Assembly: GCF_900114605.1 (NCBI RefSeq)
Contig: NZ_FOTP01000003.1
Location: forward strand, 434,001 to 498,000
Source: Bradyrhizobium sp. NFR13
GTDB lineage: Bacteria > Pseudomonadota > Alphaproteobacteria > Rhizobiales > Xanthobacteraceae
DNA length: 64,000 nucleotides
Direction: 5' to 3'
Position 1 is the stretch's first letter. Each line of letters starts with the position of its first letter. Made by a program: the position numbers and the translations under genes. The notes under the pieces were generated by a model, which had not been told where the DNA came from, made no database searches, and worked only from the letters and a program-made list of their open reading frames with translations. Below are positions 42,461-50,974 of the stretch, piece by piece.

Positions 42461-43453
42461 TTGAGAACGCTGACCTGCGCCGAAACGGCTCAGACGGATT
42501 TGCGATCGGAGCGTGTACGAGACGGCATGGTCTTCGTGAGTGCCGGAACGTTCTGGATGGGTTCGGATCGGCACTACCCCGAAGAGAGACCGGCTCACCG
42601 CGTCAGTGTCGATGGGTTCTTCATTGACGAGATTCCCGTCACCAATACTCAGTTTGCCGAGTTCGTGGCTGCAACCGGATATCGCACGTTTGCCGAATCC
42701 GTGCCCGATCCAAAAGACTATCCCGGCATACTGCCGGAGATGCTGTATGCGGGCTCGCTGGTTTTTCGCGAGCCGACCGGGCGTGTCGGTCTTGATGACT
42801 GGTCGCAGTGGTGGTCGTTTCTCGAGGGTGCCAACTGGCGTCGTCCCTATGGTCCGCTTAGCAGCATCGAAGGACGAGATGATCATCCCGTCGTCCACGT
42901 CACCCACCAGGACGCGCTGGCCTATGCACGATGGAAGGGCAAGGATCTTCCTACAGAAGCCGAGTGGGAGTTCGCCGCCAGAGGAGGCCTCGAACAGGCC
43001 GAATTCGCATGGGGATCGGAGCTGATCCCCGATGGCCGGCATATGGCCAATACCTGGCAAGGATCGTTTCCGACAGTCAATCATAACCAGGACGGATACT
43101 CCCGCACGTCGCCTGTGAAAGCCTATCCGCCCAACGGATACGGTCTCTACGACATGATCGGAAACGTTTGGGAGTGGACGTCCGACTGGTACTCCGCGCA
43201 GCACGAAGCAGACACGACGAAAGCCTGCTGCGTGCCCAGCAATCCTCGCGGCGGGCATGAGTCAGCCAGCTACGATCCATGTCTTCCCGAAATAAAAATC
43301 CCGCGGAAGGTCCTCAAAGGCGGCTCGCATCTCTGCGCTCCTAATTATTGCCGCCGCTATCGGCCTGCAGCTCGCCATCCAGAAGCAATCGATACTTCGA
43401 CAAGTCATGTCGGATTCAGATGCGTTGTTCGAAACGGAGAATCGAATGAATAA
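42461..43453 (+). CDS. Formylglycine-generating enzyme (sulfatase-modifying factor)
   Basis: An FGE-sulfatase-domain protein of up to 330 residues. It oxidises a Cys in the CxPxR motif of sulfatases to formylglycine before export. The domain starts at GMVFVSAGTFWMGSDRHYPEERP, continues through LPTEAEWEFAARGG and NVWEWTSDWY, and ends with GGSHLCAPNYCRRYRPAARH, in which Cys292 and Cys297 are the two catalytic, copper-binding cysteines. No signal peptide is seen, consistent with cytoplasmic action. The start is TTG at 42461, or possibly ATG at 42527. It overlaps the sulfatase gene by eight bases, so enzyme and substrate are made together. Confidence 0.93.
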   Translation: MRTLTCAETAQTDLRSERVRDGMVFVSAGTFWMGSDRHYPEERPAHRVSVDGFFIDEIPVTNTQFAEFVAATGYRTFAESVPDPKDYPGILPEMLYAGSLVFREPTGRVGLDDWSQWWSFLEGANWRRPYGPLSSIEGRDDHPVVHVTHQDALAYARWKGKDLPTEAEWEFAARGGLEQAEFAWGSELIPDGRHMANTWQGSFPTVNHNQDGYSRTSPVKAYPPNGYGLYDMIGNVWEWTSDWYSAQHEADTTKACCVPSNPRGGHESASYDPCLPEIKIPRKVLKGGSHLCAPNYCRRYRPAARHPEAIDTSTSHVGFRCVVRNGESNE

Positions 43454-45830
43454 GCCTCCTAATAACCATCTCAGGGCACGCTGGTTGGGCGTGAGCACGA
43501 CTCTCCTGTTGTTGGGAACGCCTGCTGTCGCCCAGGAATCGCTGCCGTTCCCGCCCACGCCATCAGGAAGCAAGGCTGGTCCGACGATCGCGCGGTCGAC
43601 CTACAACCCGGTGCCGGCGCAATCGCGCCTTCCAGCCAATGCACCGAACATCGTCGTCATCATGCTCGACGACGTTGGTCCGGCACTCCCCAGCACCTAT
43701 GGCGGCGTGATCAAGACAGACACGTTGAGCCGTGTTGCCGAAGGCGGCGTATCGTACAATCGCTTCCACAATGCGGCGATGTGCTCCCCAACGCGCGCAG
43801 CGTTACTGACCGGGCGTAATCATCACCGCGTGGGGTTTGGCCAGATCGCCGAACTGGCAAATGATTGGGATGGCTACTCCGGCCACATCCCGGCGACATC
43901 CGCGGCCGCGCCGAAAGTGCTTGGCTATTACGGCTATGCGACGGGTGCATTCGGGAAGTGGCACAACACGCCGGCGAACGAGACCACGGCCGTCGGTCCC
44001 TATACGAACTGGCCAGCGGGGCGCGGCGTTGGTTTCGACTACTTCTACGGCTTCCTTGCCGGGGAATCCTCGCAATGGGAGCCCGCGGTCGTTGAAAACA
44101 CGGTTCGCCTGGATCCATCCGCGGGCAAGAAAGAATATCACTTCACCGAGGACATGACCGACAAGGCTGTCTCATGGATCAAGCAGGTCCATGCGCTGAC
44201 GCCGGATCGTCCGTTCTTCATGTACTGGACCCCTGGCGCCTCCCATGGTCCGCATCACATTTTCAAGAACTGGGCGGACAAATATAAGGGCAAGTTCGAC
44301 GACGGCTGGGATGTCATGCGCGAGCGCGTCTTCGCCCGTCAGAAAGAACTCGGATGGATACCGAAAGACACCGAGCTGACGCCGCGGCCAAAAACGCTTG
44401 CGGCATGGGCCGATATCCCCGACGAGGAAAAGCCATTTCAGCGTCGGCTCATGGAAGTGTTCGCCGGATACACCGAGCATGCGGACGCCCAGGCCGGCCG
44501 GCTGATCGATACGCTCGACGAACTCGGCATTCGTGACAACACCCTCATCTTCTACGTCTGGGGTGACAACGGCTCGAGCGCCGAAGGTCAGAATGGGACC
44601 ATCAGCGAACTTCTGGCGCAGAATGGTATTGCTTCCGAGATCAAGGATCACATCCGCACCCTGAACGAACTCGGCGGCCTGGATGTGATCGGATCGCCCA
44701 AAGTCGACAACATGTACCATGCCGGCTGGGCGTGGGCGGGCGCCACGCCTTATCAGTCCACCAAGCTGATTGCGGCGCATTTCGGCGGGACGCGCACGCC
44801 GATGGCGGTTTCCTGGCCGAGCAGGATCAAGCCGGACAAGACGCCGCATCCGCAGTTTCATCATGTCAACGATATCGTGCCGACGATTTACGAAATCTTG
44901 AAAATCACTCCGCCGAAGCTTGTCGATGGCGTCACCCAGGATCCGCTCGACGGCATCAGCATGGTCTACTCCTTCGGGGCGCCAACCGCGCCCGGACAGA
45001 AGAAAGAACAGTATTTCGAGGTGATGGGCAGCCGCGCGATCTATAAGGACGAGTGGATTGCTTCCGTGTTCGGACCGCGCATCCCCTGGAAGGCAGGCCT
45101 CGATCCGGCGATCGCGCAATGGACGCCTGAGAACGACGTGTGGGAACTCTACGATCTTCGAAAGGACTTTTCGCAGGCGAAGGATATCGCGTCTGCCAAT
45201 CCCAAAAAAGTCGAAGAGATGAAGACGACGTTCGATGCAAACGCGAAGGCCAACAAGGTCTATCCTGTCGGCGGCGGCCTGTGGTCCGTTGTCTTCCATC
45301 CCGAAGACGCGCCATCCAATCCGGCCAAGGTGTTCGACTATACGCAGGAAGTCGTTGCCGTTCCGGAGTTCACCGCACCGAAACTCGGGTCACGAAGCAG
45401 CCTTGTCAGCATCGACGCAGAACTGAAGCCGGACTCGAAGGGCGTGCTTTATGCACTGGGTGCGATCTCGGGAGGGATTTCGCTGTGGGTCGAAGACGGC
45501 AAGCTCAGCTTTGAGTACAATCTGTTCGAGATAGAACGGACAAGGCTCGATACGACCGCTCCGCTCCCGACCGGAAAGGTCAAGATCGAAGTCGAAACAC
45601 GCCTGGCCAGCAGCGTACACGCCGGTCCTCTCGACATCGTCATCCGCGTTGACGGCAAGGAAGTGGCCAAGGGCCGGGTGCCTCGCTCAACCTCGCTCGG
45701 GTTTACTGCCAATGACGCTTTCGACGTCGGCCGTGACAGCTATTCGCCGGTCTCGTTCGCATATTATGACCGCAAGCCATTTGCGTTCAACGGAAAGATC
45801 AACCGTCTACGGGTTGCGTATCTGAACTGA
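43446..45830 (+). CDS. Exported Cys-type arylsulfatase
   Basis: A 794-residue type I sulfatase. A signal peptide (about 1-30, ending PAVAQ) directs it to the periplasm. The metal-site start is NIVVIMLDDVGPALPSTYGG; the active-site signature is Cys113 in CSPTRAALLTGR, the residue converted to formylglycine. GKWH, HGPHHIF and WGDNGSS supply other active-site residues. A C-terminal domain of about 170 residues (from about 620) looks like a beta-sandwich. GGAG precedes the ATG at 43446. Its FGE is encoded immediately upstream. Large sulfatases of this kind cleave aryl or alkyl sulfate esters and are often induced under sulfur limitation; the substrate is unknown. Confidence 0.94.
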   Translation: MNKPPNNHLRARWLGVSTTLLLLGTPAVAQESLPFPPTPSGSKAGPTIARSTYNPVPAQSRLPANAPNIVVIMLDDVGPALPSTYGGVIKTDTLSRVAEGGVSYNRFHNAAMCSPTRAALLTGRNHHRVGFGQIAELANDWDGYSGHIPATSAAAPKVLGYYGYATGAFGKWHNTPANETTAVGPYTNWPAGRGVGFDYFYGFLAGESSQWEPAVVENTVRLDPSAGKKEYHFTEDMTDKAVSWIKQVHALTPDRPFFMYWTPGASHGPHHIFKNWADKYKGKFDDGWDVMRERVFARQKELGWIPKDTELTPRPKTLAAWADIPDEEKPFQRRLMEVFAGYTEHADAQAGRLIDTLDELGIRDNTLIFYVWGDNGSSAEGQNGTISELLAQNGIASEIKDHIRTLNELGGLDVIGSPKVDNMYHAGWAWAGATPYQSTKLIAAHFGGTRTPMAVSWPSRIKPDKTPHPQFHHVNDIVPTIYEILKITPPKLVDGVTQDPLDGISMVYSFGAPTAPGQKKEQYFEVMGSRAIYKDEWIASVFGPRIPWKAGLDPAIAQWTPENDVWELYDLRKDFSQAKDIASANPKKVEEMKTTFDANAKANKVYPVGGGLWSVVFHPEDAPSNPAKVFDYTQEVVAVPEFTAPKLGSRSSLVSIDAELKPDSKGVLYALGAISGGISLWVEDGKLSFEYNLFEIERTRLDTTAPLPTGKVKIEVETRLASSVHAGPLDIVIRVDGKEVAKGRVPRSTSLGFTANDAFDVGRDSYSPVSFAYYDRKPFAFNGKINRLRVAYLN

Positions 45831-45956
45831 TTGGTTTGATCCCATCAAGTCATCATCGGCTGGAAGCGGAGATCGAGGGTGGTCGCCGCTCCCAGACGAG
45901 AACAAACATCACTACCCCTGCAGATAATGCCTGCTGAATCTCGAAAGGAACGTTCA

Positions 45957-46304
45957 ATGATGAAGCAACTTGCTTTTGTTCTTGCTGTTGCGTGCGCAGC
46001 ACCGCTGGGCTCGGCTCAAGCCCAAACCGAATTGAAGGCCTATGCCGATGCGGATGGTTACATCAACGTACAGAAGCTGACTTGCGCGCAACTCGCCGGA
46101 ACGTATCAGGAAGACGCGAACTTTCTCGGCGTTTGGTACAGCGGTTGGTACAATGGCCTCGGAAAGAAGTCTTCCATCAACCTGCCTAGAGTCCGAGAAG
46201 GCATTCACGAGTTGATCGTCTACTGCAAGGCCAATCAAGGCACGACGATCATCAAGGCCATCGATGTTCTTCTGAAGGCTGAGAAGGTCCGCACTGCCAA
46301 ATGA
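45957..46304 (+). CDS. HdeA/HdeB-like periplasmic protein
   Basis: A 115-residue secreted protein. The signal peptide (MMKQLAFVLAVACAAPLGSAQAQ) is followed by a mature helix-rich domain with two Cys, LTCAQLAGTY and LIVYCKANQG, in the spacing typical of HdeA/HdeB acid-stress chaperones. AAAGGAACG precedes the ATG at 45957. It sits 126 bases after the sulfatase gene on the same strand. In enteric bacteria HdeA protects periplasmic proteins at low pH; sulfate-ester hydrolysis releases acid, so the link may be meaningful, but this is speculation. Confidence 0.85.
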   Translation: MMKQLAFVLAVACAAPLGSAQAQTELKAYADADGYINVQKLTCAQLAGTYQEDANFLGVWYSGWYNGLGKKSSINLPRVREGIHELIVYCKANQGTTIIKAIDVLLKAEKVRTAK

Positions 46305-46366
46305 ATGCTGCCCCCATCATTCTGATTTGCCGGCCCGGCTAACTTACAAGTAACAGGCATCATCTC

Positions 46367-47188
46367 TTGAAAAGCCAATCCAGAACGCCCTTGAATGTGG
46401 CGTGCCGTTCGATCCGCTCCGTTGCCGCACTCCTGATCGCGTCGGGTTTATCTGCGATATGCATCGGAGCTGGCGCTGCCCACGCGGACGATGCTGCATC
46501 CATCCTGCGCGCAATGTCCGACTACATCGCGAATCAAAAGAATGTTTCGATATCGTATGATTCCGATATCGAGATCATGACCCCGGACATGCAGAAGATT
46601 CAGTTTGCCAGTTCCGGGCAACTCACCCTCCATCGACCGGACAAGCTCCGCGTGACACGGACCGGCGGCTACGCCGACATTGAGCTCGTATACGATGGCG
46701 CCAATTTCACCGTTTCCGATCGTGCCCGCAAAATCTACGGGCAGATGCCAGCCCCCAGCACGATCGACCAGCTCGTCGACCGCATTCGTGACAAGTCCGG
46801 CATCGAGGCGCCGGGTGCCGATCTTCTTCTCGCCAATTCCTATGCAGCCTTGATGGATGGAGTCTATGACGCCAAGCATATCGGCAGGGGCGTCATCGAT
46901 GGCCATGAGTGTGAACACTTGGCTTTCCGTACGCCGGATGCCGACTGGCAGATCTGGATAGAACCAGGCGCAACGCCGATTCCGCGCAAATACATCATCA
47001 CCACCAAAACGGTGACAGGCGCGCCTCAGTACACGCTCCGAATTAGCAGCTGGAAAACGAGCCCCGACACCACTGCTGATGCATTCGCTTTCAAGCCGAG
47101 CGCAGACATGAAGAAGCACGAGATTCAGAATCTCGGCCATATCGATGAGATTCCCCCAGGAATCAGCCCCAGCGGAGAGAAGAAATGA
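46367..47188 (+). CDS. DUF2092-type periplasmic protein
   Basis: A 273-residue protein with a signal peptide ending at about residue 40 (GAAHA-D). The mature part (ASILRAMSDYIANQKNVSISYDSDIEIM, DKLRVTRTGGYADIELVYDGANFTVSDRARKIYGQM, EHLAFRTPDADWQIWIEPG) fits the DUF2092 family, whose beta-sheet fold resembles the lipoprotein carrier LolA. A role in binding lipid or a hydrophobic ligand is inferred from that fold. The start is a TTG at 46367 with no strong ribosome site. It overlaps the next gene by ATGA. Confidence 0.82.
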   Translation: MKSQSRTPLNVACRSIRSVAALLIASGLSAICIGAGAAHADDAASILRAMSDYIANQKNVSISYDSDIEIMTPDMQKIQFASSGQLTLHRPDKLRVTRTGGYADIELVYDGANFTVSDRARKIYGQMPAPSTIDQLVDRIRDKSGIEAPGADLLLANSYAALMDGVYDAKHIGRGVIDGHECEHLAFRTPDADWQIWIEPGATPIPRKYIITTKTVTGAPQYTLRISSWKTSPDTTADAFAFKPSADMKKHEIQNLGHIDEIPPGISPSGEKK

Positions 47189-47508
47189 CTGGATTGAAAA
47201 GCAAGCTGCTGAAAATCGCCCTCGGAACGAGCGTGGCCATCCTGTGTCTGTCGGTCAGCGAACAGGCGTCGTTCATGCGTGGCGGTACCTTCATGACCTC
47301 GGCTGAGGCACTCATCGGAGCTCCGCCTACACCTCTGAGTTACGCCGGCGTCGCACGGCGAACGACGCGCCGAGCCGTCGTGGGTGGAGCCGTCGTTGGC
47401 GGAGCCATCGTGGGCGGCGCAGTCGCGGGTGCGGCCGTCGTAGCCGTGCCACCTCCTTGCATTCAGGCGGTCGACGTCTACGGCCGAATCTATAACCGGT
47501 GCTACTGA
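47185..47508 (+). CDS. Small exported Gly/Ala/Val-rich protein
   Basis: A 107-residue protein coupled to the DUF2092 gene by ATGA. An N-terminal hydrophobic signal (about 8-25) is followed by RRTTRRAVVGGAVVGGAIVGGAVAGAAVV (positions 53-82), a glycine-zipper-like helix that may insert in a membrane, and a C-terminal PPPCIQAVDVYGRIYNRCY with two Cys. Small proteins with a glycine-zipper and C-terminal Cys pair are common in Bradyrhizobium-type genomes. Function unknown. An intrinsic terminator follows at 47605. Confidence 0.75.
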   Translation: MTGLKSKLLKIALGTSVAILCLSVSEQASFMRGGTFMTSAEALIGAPPTPLSYAGVARRTTRRAVVGGAVVGGAIVGGAVAGAAVVAVPPPCIQAVDVYGRIYNRCY

Positions 47509-47604
47509 TCGCACTCTGACCGAGAGCTATTTCAGCAGGCCGTTGTTGTCGATCCACGTCGAACAGTGACTGCTGCGGTGCTCTCAACGCTACTAAAAAT
47601 GCTG

Positions 47605-47637
47605 GAGCGCGTTCCGATGGGAGCGCGCTCTATTTTT
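47605..47637 (+). terminator. Intrinsic terminator of the FGE-sulfatase unit
   Basis: GAGCGCG (47605-47611) pairs with CGCGCTC (47624-47630), extended inward by TTCC/GGGA, and TATTTTT follows. It lies 97 bases after the last gene of the sulfatase unit and before the decayed regulator copy, so it closes this transcription unit. Confidence 0.8.
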
Positions 47638-47689
47638 CTGACGCGTTCTGCCGGAACGAAAGCGTTTTCGCTGGAATGGCCCCAGTCAA

Positions 47690-47868
47690 TGCCAGCACAA
47701 CGAGCAATGTCGGGGAGTGACCGATCAGGCCCGCGTTTTCTTGCGCATATGGGAGAAATGCAGCCGTTGGCTGGCCGGGAAGCCGAATTACTCAATGCCC
47801 TGGCTTCTCCGCGCGGTTTCCATGAAGCGGATTGCCGGCATCAGCGAGACGTAGAGATCGCTAAATGA
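47690..47868 (-). pseudogene. Decayed fragment of the AraC-type regulator gene
   Basis: About 175 bases match the 5' coding part of the regulator at 41093-42094 (its bases about 41800-41970) at roughly 88-90 percent identity. On the minus strand SDLYVSLMPAIRFMETARRSQGIE is readable, followed by a stop; the frame is then damaged. About 280 bases that join start codon and promoter in the intact copy are missing here and replaced by a few bases. No regulator can be made from it. It shows that the regulator plus promoter was once duplicated. Confidence 0.85.
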
Positions 47869-48056
47869 CATGACCGGTCGCGATTGGCGCGAAGTGGCAA
47901 GACGGCGGGCCTTCGTCTGCACGAGATGACCCGGACAGGGTTCGCCTGTCGATCGGAAGGCAACCGGGCCGGGCGCAGGCCCCGGCTCCCCCAAGATTCC
48001 GCCCACGGAACGTCGGCACCGGCCCGGCTTTGCTTCCACCTCCCCAATGAATCCGA
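47869..48056. repeat. Duplicated regulatory segment, copy B (with 20-base element)
   Basis: Second copy of the 42251-42440 segment, about 96 percent identical, ending just before the outer-membrane protein gene. The 20-base element TTGGCGCGAAGTGGCAAGAC is unchanged at 47884-47903, 213 bases before the ATG at 48117. The adjoining regulator fragment has diverged more than this non-coding part. Confidence 0.9.
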
Positions 48057-48116
48057 CGGAAGCGGTAGTGACGCTGCGGAAATGTCTGGGGGGCAGCATC
48101 AATGTCAGGAGACACA

Positions 48117-48899
48117 ATGCGCTATCTCGCTATCGGGTTGACGTCGGCATTACTGAACATGCCAGCCTGGGCGTCCGATCTGCCGCAACCCGTCCCACCG
48201 CGGGCGCCCGTCATTGCATTGGCGCCAAGCTTCTACGTGACCAGCTATATCTGGGCCAGCGGGATCGATGGGCGGAGCGCGACGTTCCCGCCGCTGCCGG
48301 CCGCAAACATCAATCTGGGCTTCAGCGATGTGCTCAAGAATCTCGACGGCGCGATGATGCTTGCCGGAGAGATGCGTATCGATCGCTGGAGCTTCGTGGT
48401 CGACGGACAATTTTCTCAGGTCACGGCCGGAGGCAACCTGCCTGGCCCGTTCTTCTCGTCACTAAAGGTGCGTTCGCAAAGCACGACCATTCAAGGCTCA
48501 GCCCTCTACCGGGCCTACACCGATGCGAACATATCGCTGGAGGTGGGAGGCGGCTTCCGGTTCTGGAATCTGAACAACAAACTCGAAATCCAGCCTGGCC
48601 TCACCGATCTTTACATCGATCATCGCCAAACCGAGATGTGGGTAGACCCCACTCTCGGCGCCCGGCTCGGACTGAAGCTCGGCGGCCCATGGAGCCTGAC
48701 GCTCGCCGGCGACATCGGCGGTTTCGGTGTCGGCTCGCGCTTCTCGTGGCAGGCCATAAGCACGGTCAACTACGCATGGAACGAGAACTGGACGCTGAAG
48801 GCCGGCTATCGCGCGCTGTATGTCGACTATCGCAACGACGGATTTCTGTACGACGTGACCATGCATGGCCCTGCCATTGCAGCAACCTACCGTTTTTGA
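48117..48899 (+). CDS. Outer-membrane beta-barrel protein
   Basis: A 260-residue secreted protein with a signal peptide (MRYLAIGLTSALLNMPAWAS). The mature part alternates short strands (FYVTSYIWASGIDGRSAT, SFVVDGQFSQVTAGG, SLEVGGGFRFWNLNNKLE, LKAGYRALYVDYRND) and ends in TYRF with a terminal Phe, as outer-membrane barrels do. Size suggests an 8- to 10-stranded barrel. AGGAGACACA before the ATG at 48117 decides this start over the ATG at 48102. First gene behind the copy B regulatory segment. It may be a channel or a surface protein; function unknown. Confidence 0.8.
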   Translation: MRYLAIGLTSALLNMPAWASDLPQPVPPRAPVIALAPSFYVTSYIWASGIDGRSATFPPLPAANINLGFSDVLKNLDGAMMLAGEMRIDRWSFVVDGQFSQVTAGGNLPGPFFSSLKVRSQSTTIQGSALYRAYTDANISLEVGGGFRFWNLNNKLEIQPGLTDLYIDHRQTEMWVDPTLGARLGLKLGGPWSLTLAGDIGGFGVGSRFSWQAISTVNYAWNENWTLKAGYRALYVDYRNDGFLYDVTMHGPAIAATYRF

Positions 48900-49019
48900 T
48901 CGGCGGCGGCTGACTCACCTTTGAAGGCGCGATCCGGTCAAGCCCGAGGGACACGCATTCAAGGAATGCCGGCCGCTCGATGAGCGGGCACTCCTGAAAT
49001 GAATGAGGACTATCTATCC

Positions 49020-49847
49020 ATGACTGCAAACCTGGTTCGATCCGCAGGCGCATCCATCTTCGTGCTGCTCACGATTTGCGGGCAGGCCCTCGCGCAATCA
49101 AGCGGGGCTGCGCCGGAGGTCGCTCGCCCGCACTTCGAGATCCCGCCCGGTTATCTGAATCCGACTGACCTGCCGAATAGCCTGGTCCTGCTCGACGCGC
49201 CCCCGGCGAAGGATTCGGCTGCGTTGGCCCGGGATGAAGAGGCCCGCAAGGCCACGATCCCGCTGCGAGGCACCGATCGCTGGAAGCTGGCCGCCACCGA
49301 CGCTGATCTGTCCTTCCCGCAGGCGGCTGATAACTTTTCATGCGCGATGGGCGTCAAGATTGACAAAGAGCAGACCCCGCGCCTCTATGCCATGATGCAC
49401 AAGATGTTGTCAGACGTCGGTCTGTCGACCTATGGCGTGAAGAACAAGTACAATCGCGTCCGCCCGTTCGTCGTTCATAAAGAAGGGACATGCACGGCGG
49501 ATCAGGAAGCGCTTATGCGGGACGATGGTTCCTATCCGTCCGGGCATACGGCTGCGGGATGGGGATGGGCCCTTGTTCTCGCGCAGATCAATCCCGAGCG
49601 TTCCAATGAGTTGCTCGCGCGTGGTATCGCTTTCGGGCAAAGCCGCGTGATTTGCAACGCTCATTGGCAGAGCGACGTCGATGGGGGGCGCATCATGGGT
49701 GCAGCGGCCGTTTCGCGGTTGCAGACCGACTCGGCGTTCCTGGCCGACCTCCAAGCTGCGAAGGCGGAAGTCGAGGCGGCAAAGGCGAAGCGCGCTGCGC
49801 CTTTGCCGAATTGCGCGTCCGAAGCAACTGCCTTGTCCATGCAATAA
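49020..49847 (+). CDS. phoN-like: Class A non-specific acid phosphatase (PAP2 superfamily)
   Basis: A 275-residue periplasmic phosphatase with a signal peptide ending at GQALAQ. All three PAP2 signature motifs are present: KNKYNRVRP (K-x6-R-P), YPSGHTAAG (P-S-G-H) and SRVICNAHWQSDVDGG (S-R-x5-H-x3-D). Class A enzymes hydrolyse many organic phosphate monoesters in the periplasm. The in-frame ATG at 48999 lacks a ribosome site; 49020 gives the cleaner signal peptide. An Ala/Lys-rich helical tail (LQAAKAEVEAAKAKRAAP) follows the catalytic domain. 120 bases after the barrel gene, same strand. Confidence 0.92.
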   Translation: MTANLVRSAGASIFVLLTICGQALAQSSGAAPEVARPHFEIPPGYLNPTDLPNSLVLLDAPPAKDSAALARDEEARKATIPLRGTDRWKLAATDADLSFPQAADNFSCAMGVKIDKEQTPRLYAMMHKMLSDVGLSTYGVKNKYNRVRPFVVHKEGTCTADQEALMRDDGSYPSGHTAAGWGWALVLAQINPERSNELLARGIAFGQSRVICNAHWQSDVDGGRIMGAAAVSRLQTDSAFLADLQAAKAEVEAAKAKRAAPLPNCASEATALSMQ

Positions 49848-49860
49848 GCGGGCATCGTCT

Positions 49861-50772
49861 TTGAGCAACAGGCGTCTTCGACCGATCTACAGATGGCTTC
49901 TGGTTTGCGCCGTTTTCATGGGCGTGACCGAGGACGCCTTCGGCGAAGACGTCACTGGCGAGGCGAGTGAGCTCACCTCGCCAAGCGTCTATCTGGATCT
50001 CCGCACCACCTATGCGACAGCCCCCGGCGGGGCGATCGGAATCGGCTTCGGCAACACGTCGCTGTTTTCGGTTCTGGGGACGATCGCTCTTGCGGCCGGT
50101 CACACGCCATCGACCGTGCCGACCCATATAAAATTGCCGGCGGTGCAAGCGGTCACCGTCGATATCCCGCTGACCGTCGATCTAAACGACCGGGTGTCGG
50201 TCTATGGCGGTGTTTCGGTGAACGCAAACACGATGCCGCTCGGCGGCTGGACGGATATCGACATCGCGAGCTGGAATGTCGGCTTTCAGGCCGATCTCTA
50301 CAAGCAAAACGGCGGCGCGCTCCCCTCCGTCACTGTGCAATCGACCATCACGCAATCGCTGCCGAGCGGCCCGTTCGCGACAACGAATTTCAACAATGTC
50401 ATCGAGCTCGACTATGCAATGGACGAGGATCAGACTAGGGGATTTCTCTTTGGCTTCCAGGACACCCGCGTCGTGGTCCAAAGCGCTACGGCGGAAGTCC
50501 ATCCGAGCATGATCGGGTATGCCGGTGGCTACTATCAGTGGCCGAACAACTGGAAAGCGTCCGCCCGCGTTGGCGTGCAATCATTCGGTGGCGTCGAACT
50601 TCTGAACAGAACGCTGAGCCAGCCCTTTACCCAACCGATCATACGCCTTGACCTCGACCGCATGGACGACAACGACAATCGCGTGTTCGGTGTGACGATG
50701 CAGATCCAGTGGATTCCGCAGCCGTCCTACCAGTTGACGTTCAGGACGCCGCTTTATCTGACGCGCAACTAG
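49861..50772 (+). CDS. Exported protein of unknown function
   Basis: About 303 residues if the TTG at 49861 is the start, which keeps a signal-like segment (RWLLVCAVFMGVTEDAFG). The mature part is rich in beta strands (SVYLDLRTTYATAPGG, DRVSVYGGVSVNANTMPLGG, SARVGVQSFGGVELLN) and ends with RTPLYLTRN, which suggests an outer-membrane or secreted beta protein. An alternative ATG at 49918 would remove the signal. The gene lies 13 bases after the phosphatase stop and is presumably cotranscribed. I recognise no family. Confidence 0.65.
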   Translation: MSNRRLRPIYRWLLVCAVFMGVTEDAFGEDVTGEASELTSPSVYLDLRTTYATAPGGAIGIGFGNTSLFSVLGTIALAAGHTPSTVPTHIKLPAVQAVTVDIPLTVDLNDRVSVYGGVSVNANTMPLGGWTDIDIASWNVGFQADLYKQNGGALPSVTVQSTITQSLPSGPFATTNFNNVIELDYAMDEDQTRGFLFGFQDTRVVVQSATAEVHPSMIGYAGGYYQWPNNWKASARVGVQSFGGVELLNRTLSQPFTQPIIRLDLDRMDDNDNRVFGVTMQIQWIPQPSYQLTFRTPLYLTRN

Positions 50773-50811
50773 CCAGTTCCGAGACTTCCCGCATGCGGTG
50801 CCGGATGTCCA

Positions 50812-50831
50812 TTGGCGCGAAATGGCAAGAC
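50812..50831. promoter_or_regulatory. Shared 20-base element, site C
   Basis: TTGGCGCGAAATGGCAAGAC, one base different from sites A and B, lies 39 bases after one gene and 143 bases before the DUF1254 gene start. The sequence around it does not match copies A or B, so the element is conserved on its own. Confidence 0.65.
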
Positions 50832-50974
50832 AAGTGATCCGAGATGCTCGAAACGCTCGGAGGAATTTGCCTGCCGGTTACGCGTTGATCGTTTGGATGG
50901 CATTTGAGCTTCACCGTGCCGCGCCTGTGGAATGCCCCTGCGTCGCCAGTCAGATTGAATGAAGAGGTATGTCG

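Noticed and set aside
42176-43258. Minus-strand open frame of 360 codons across the regulatory segment and FGE gene
   Set aside because: Shadow of the FGE gene. It also has no ribosome site or recognisable domain.
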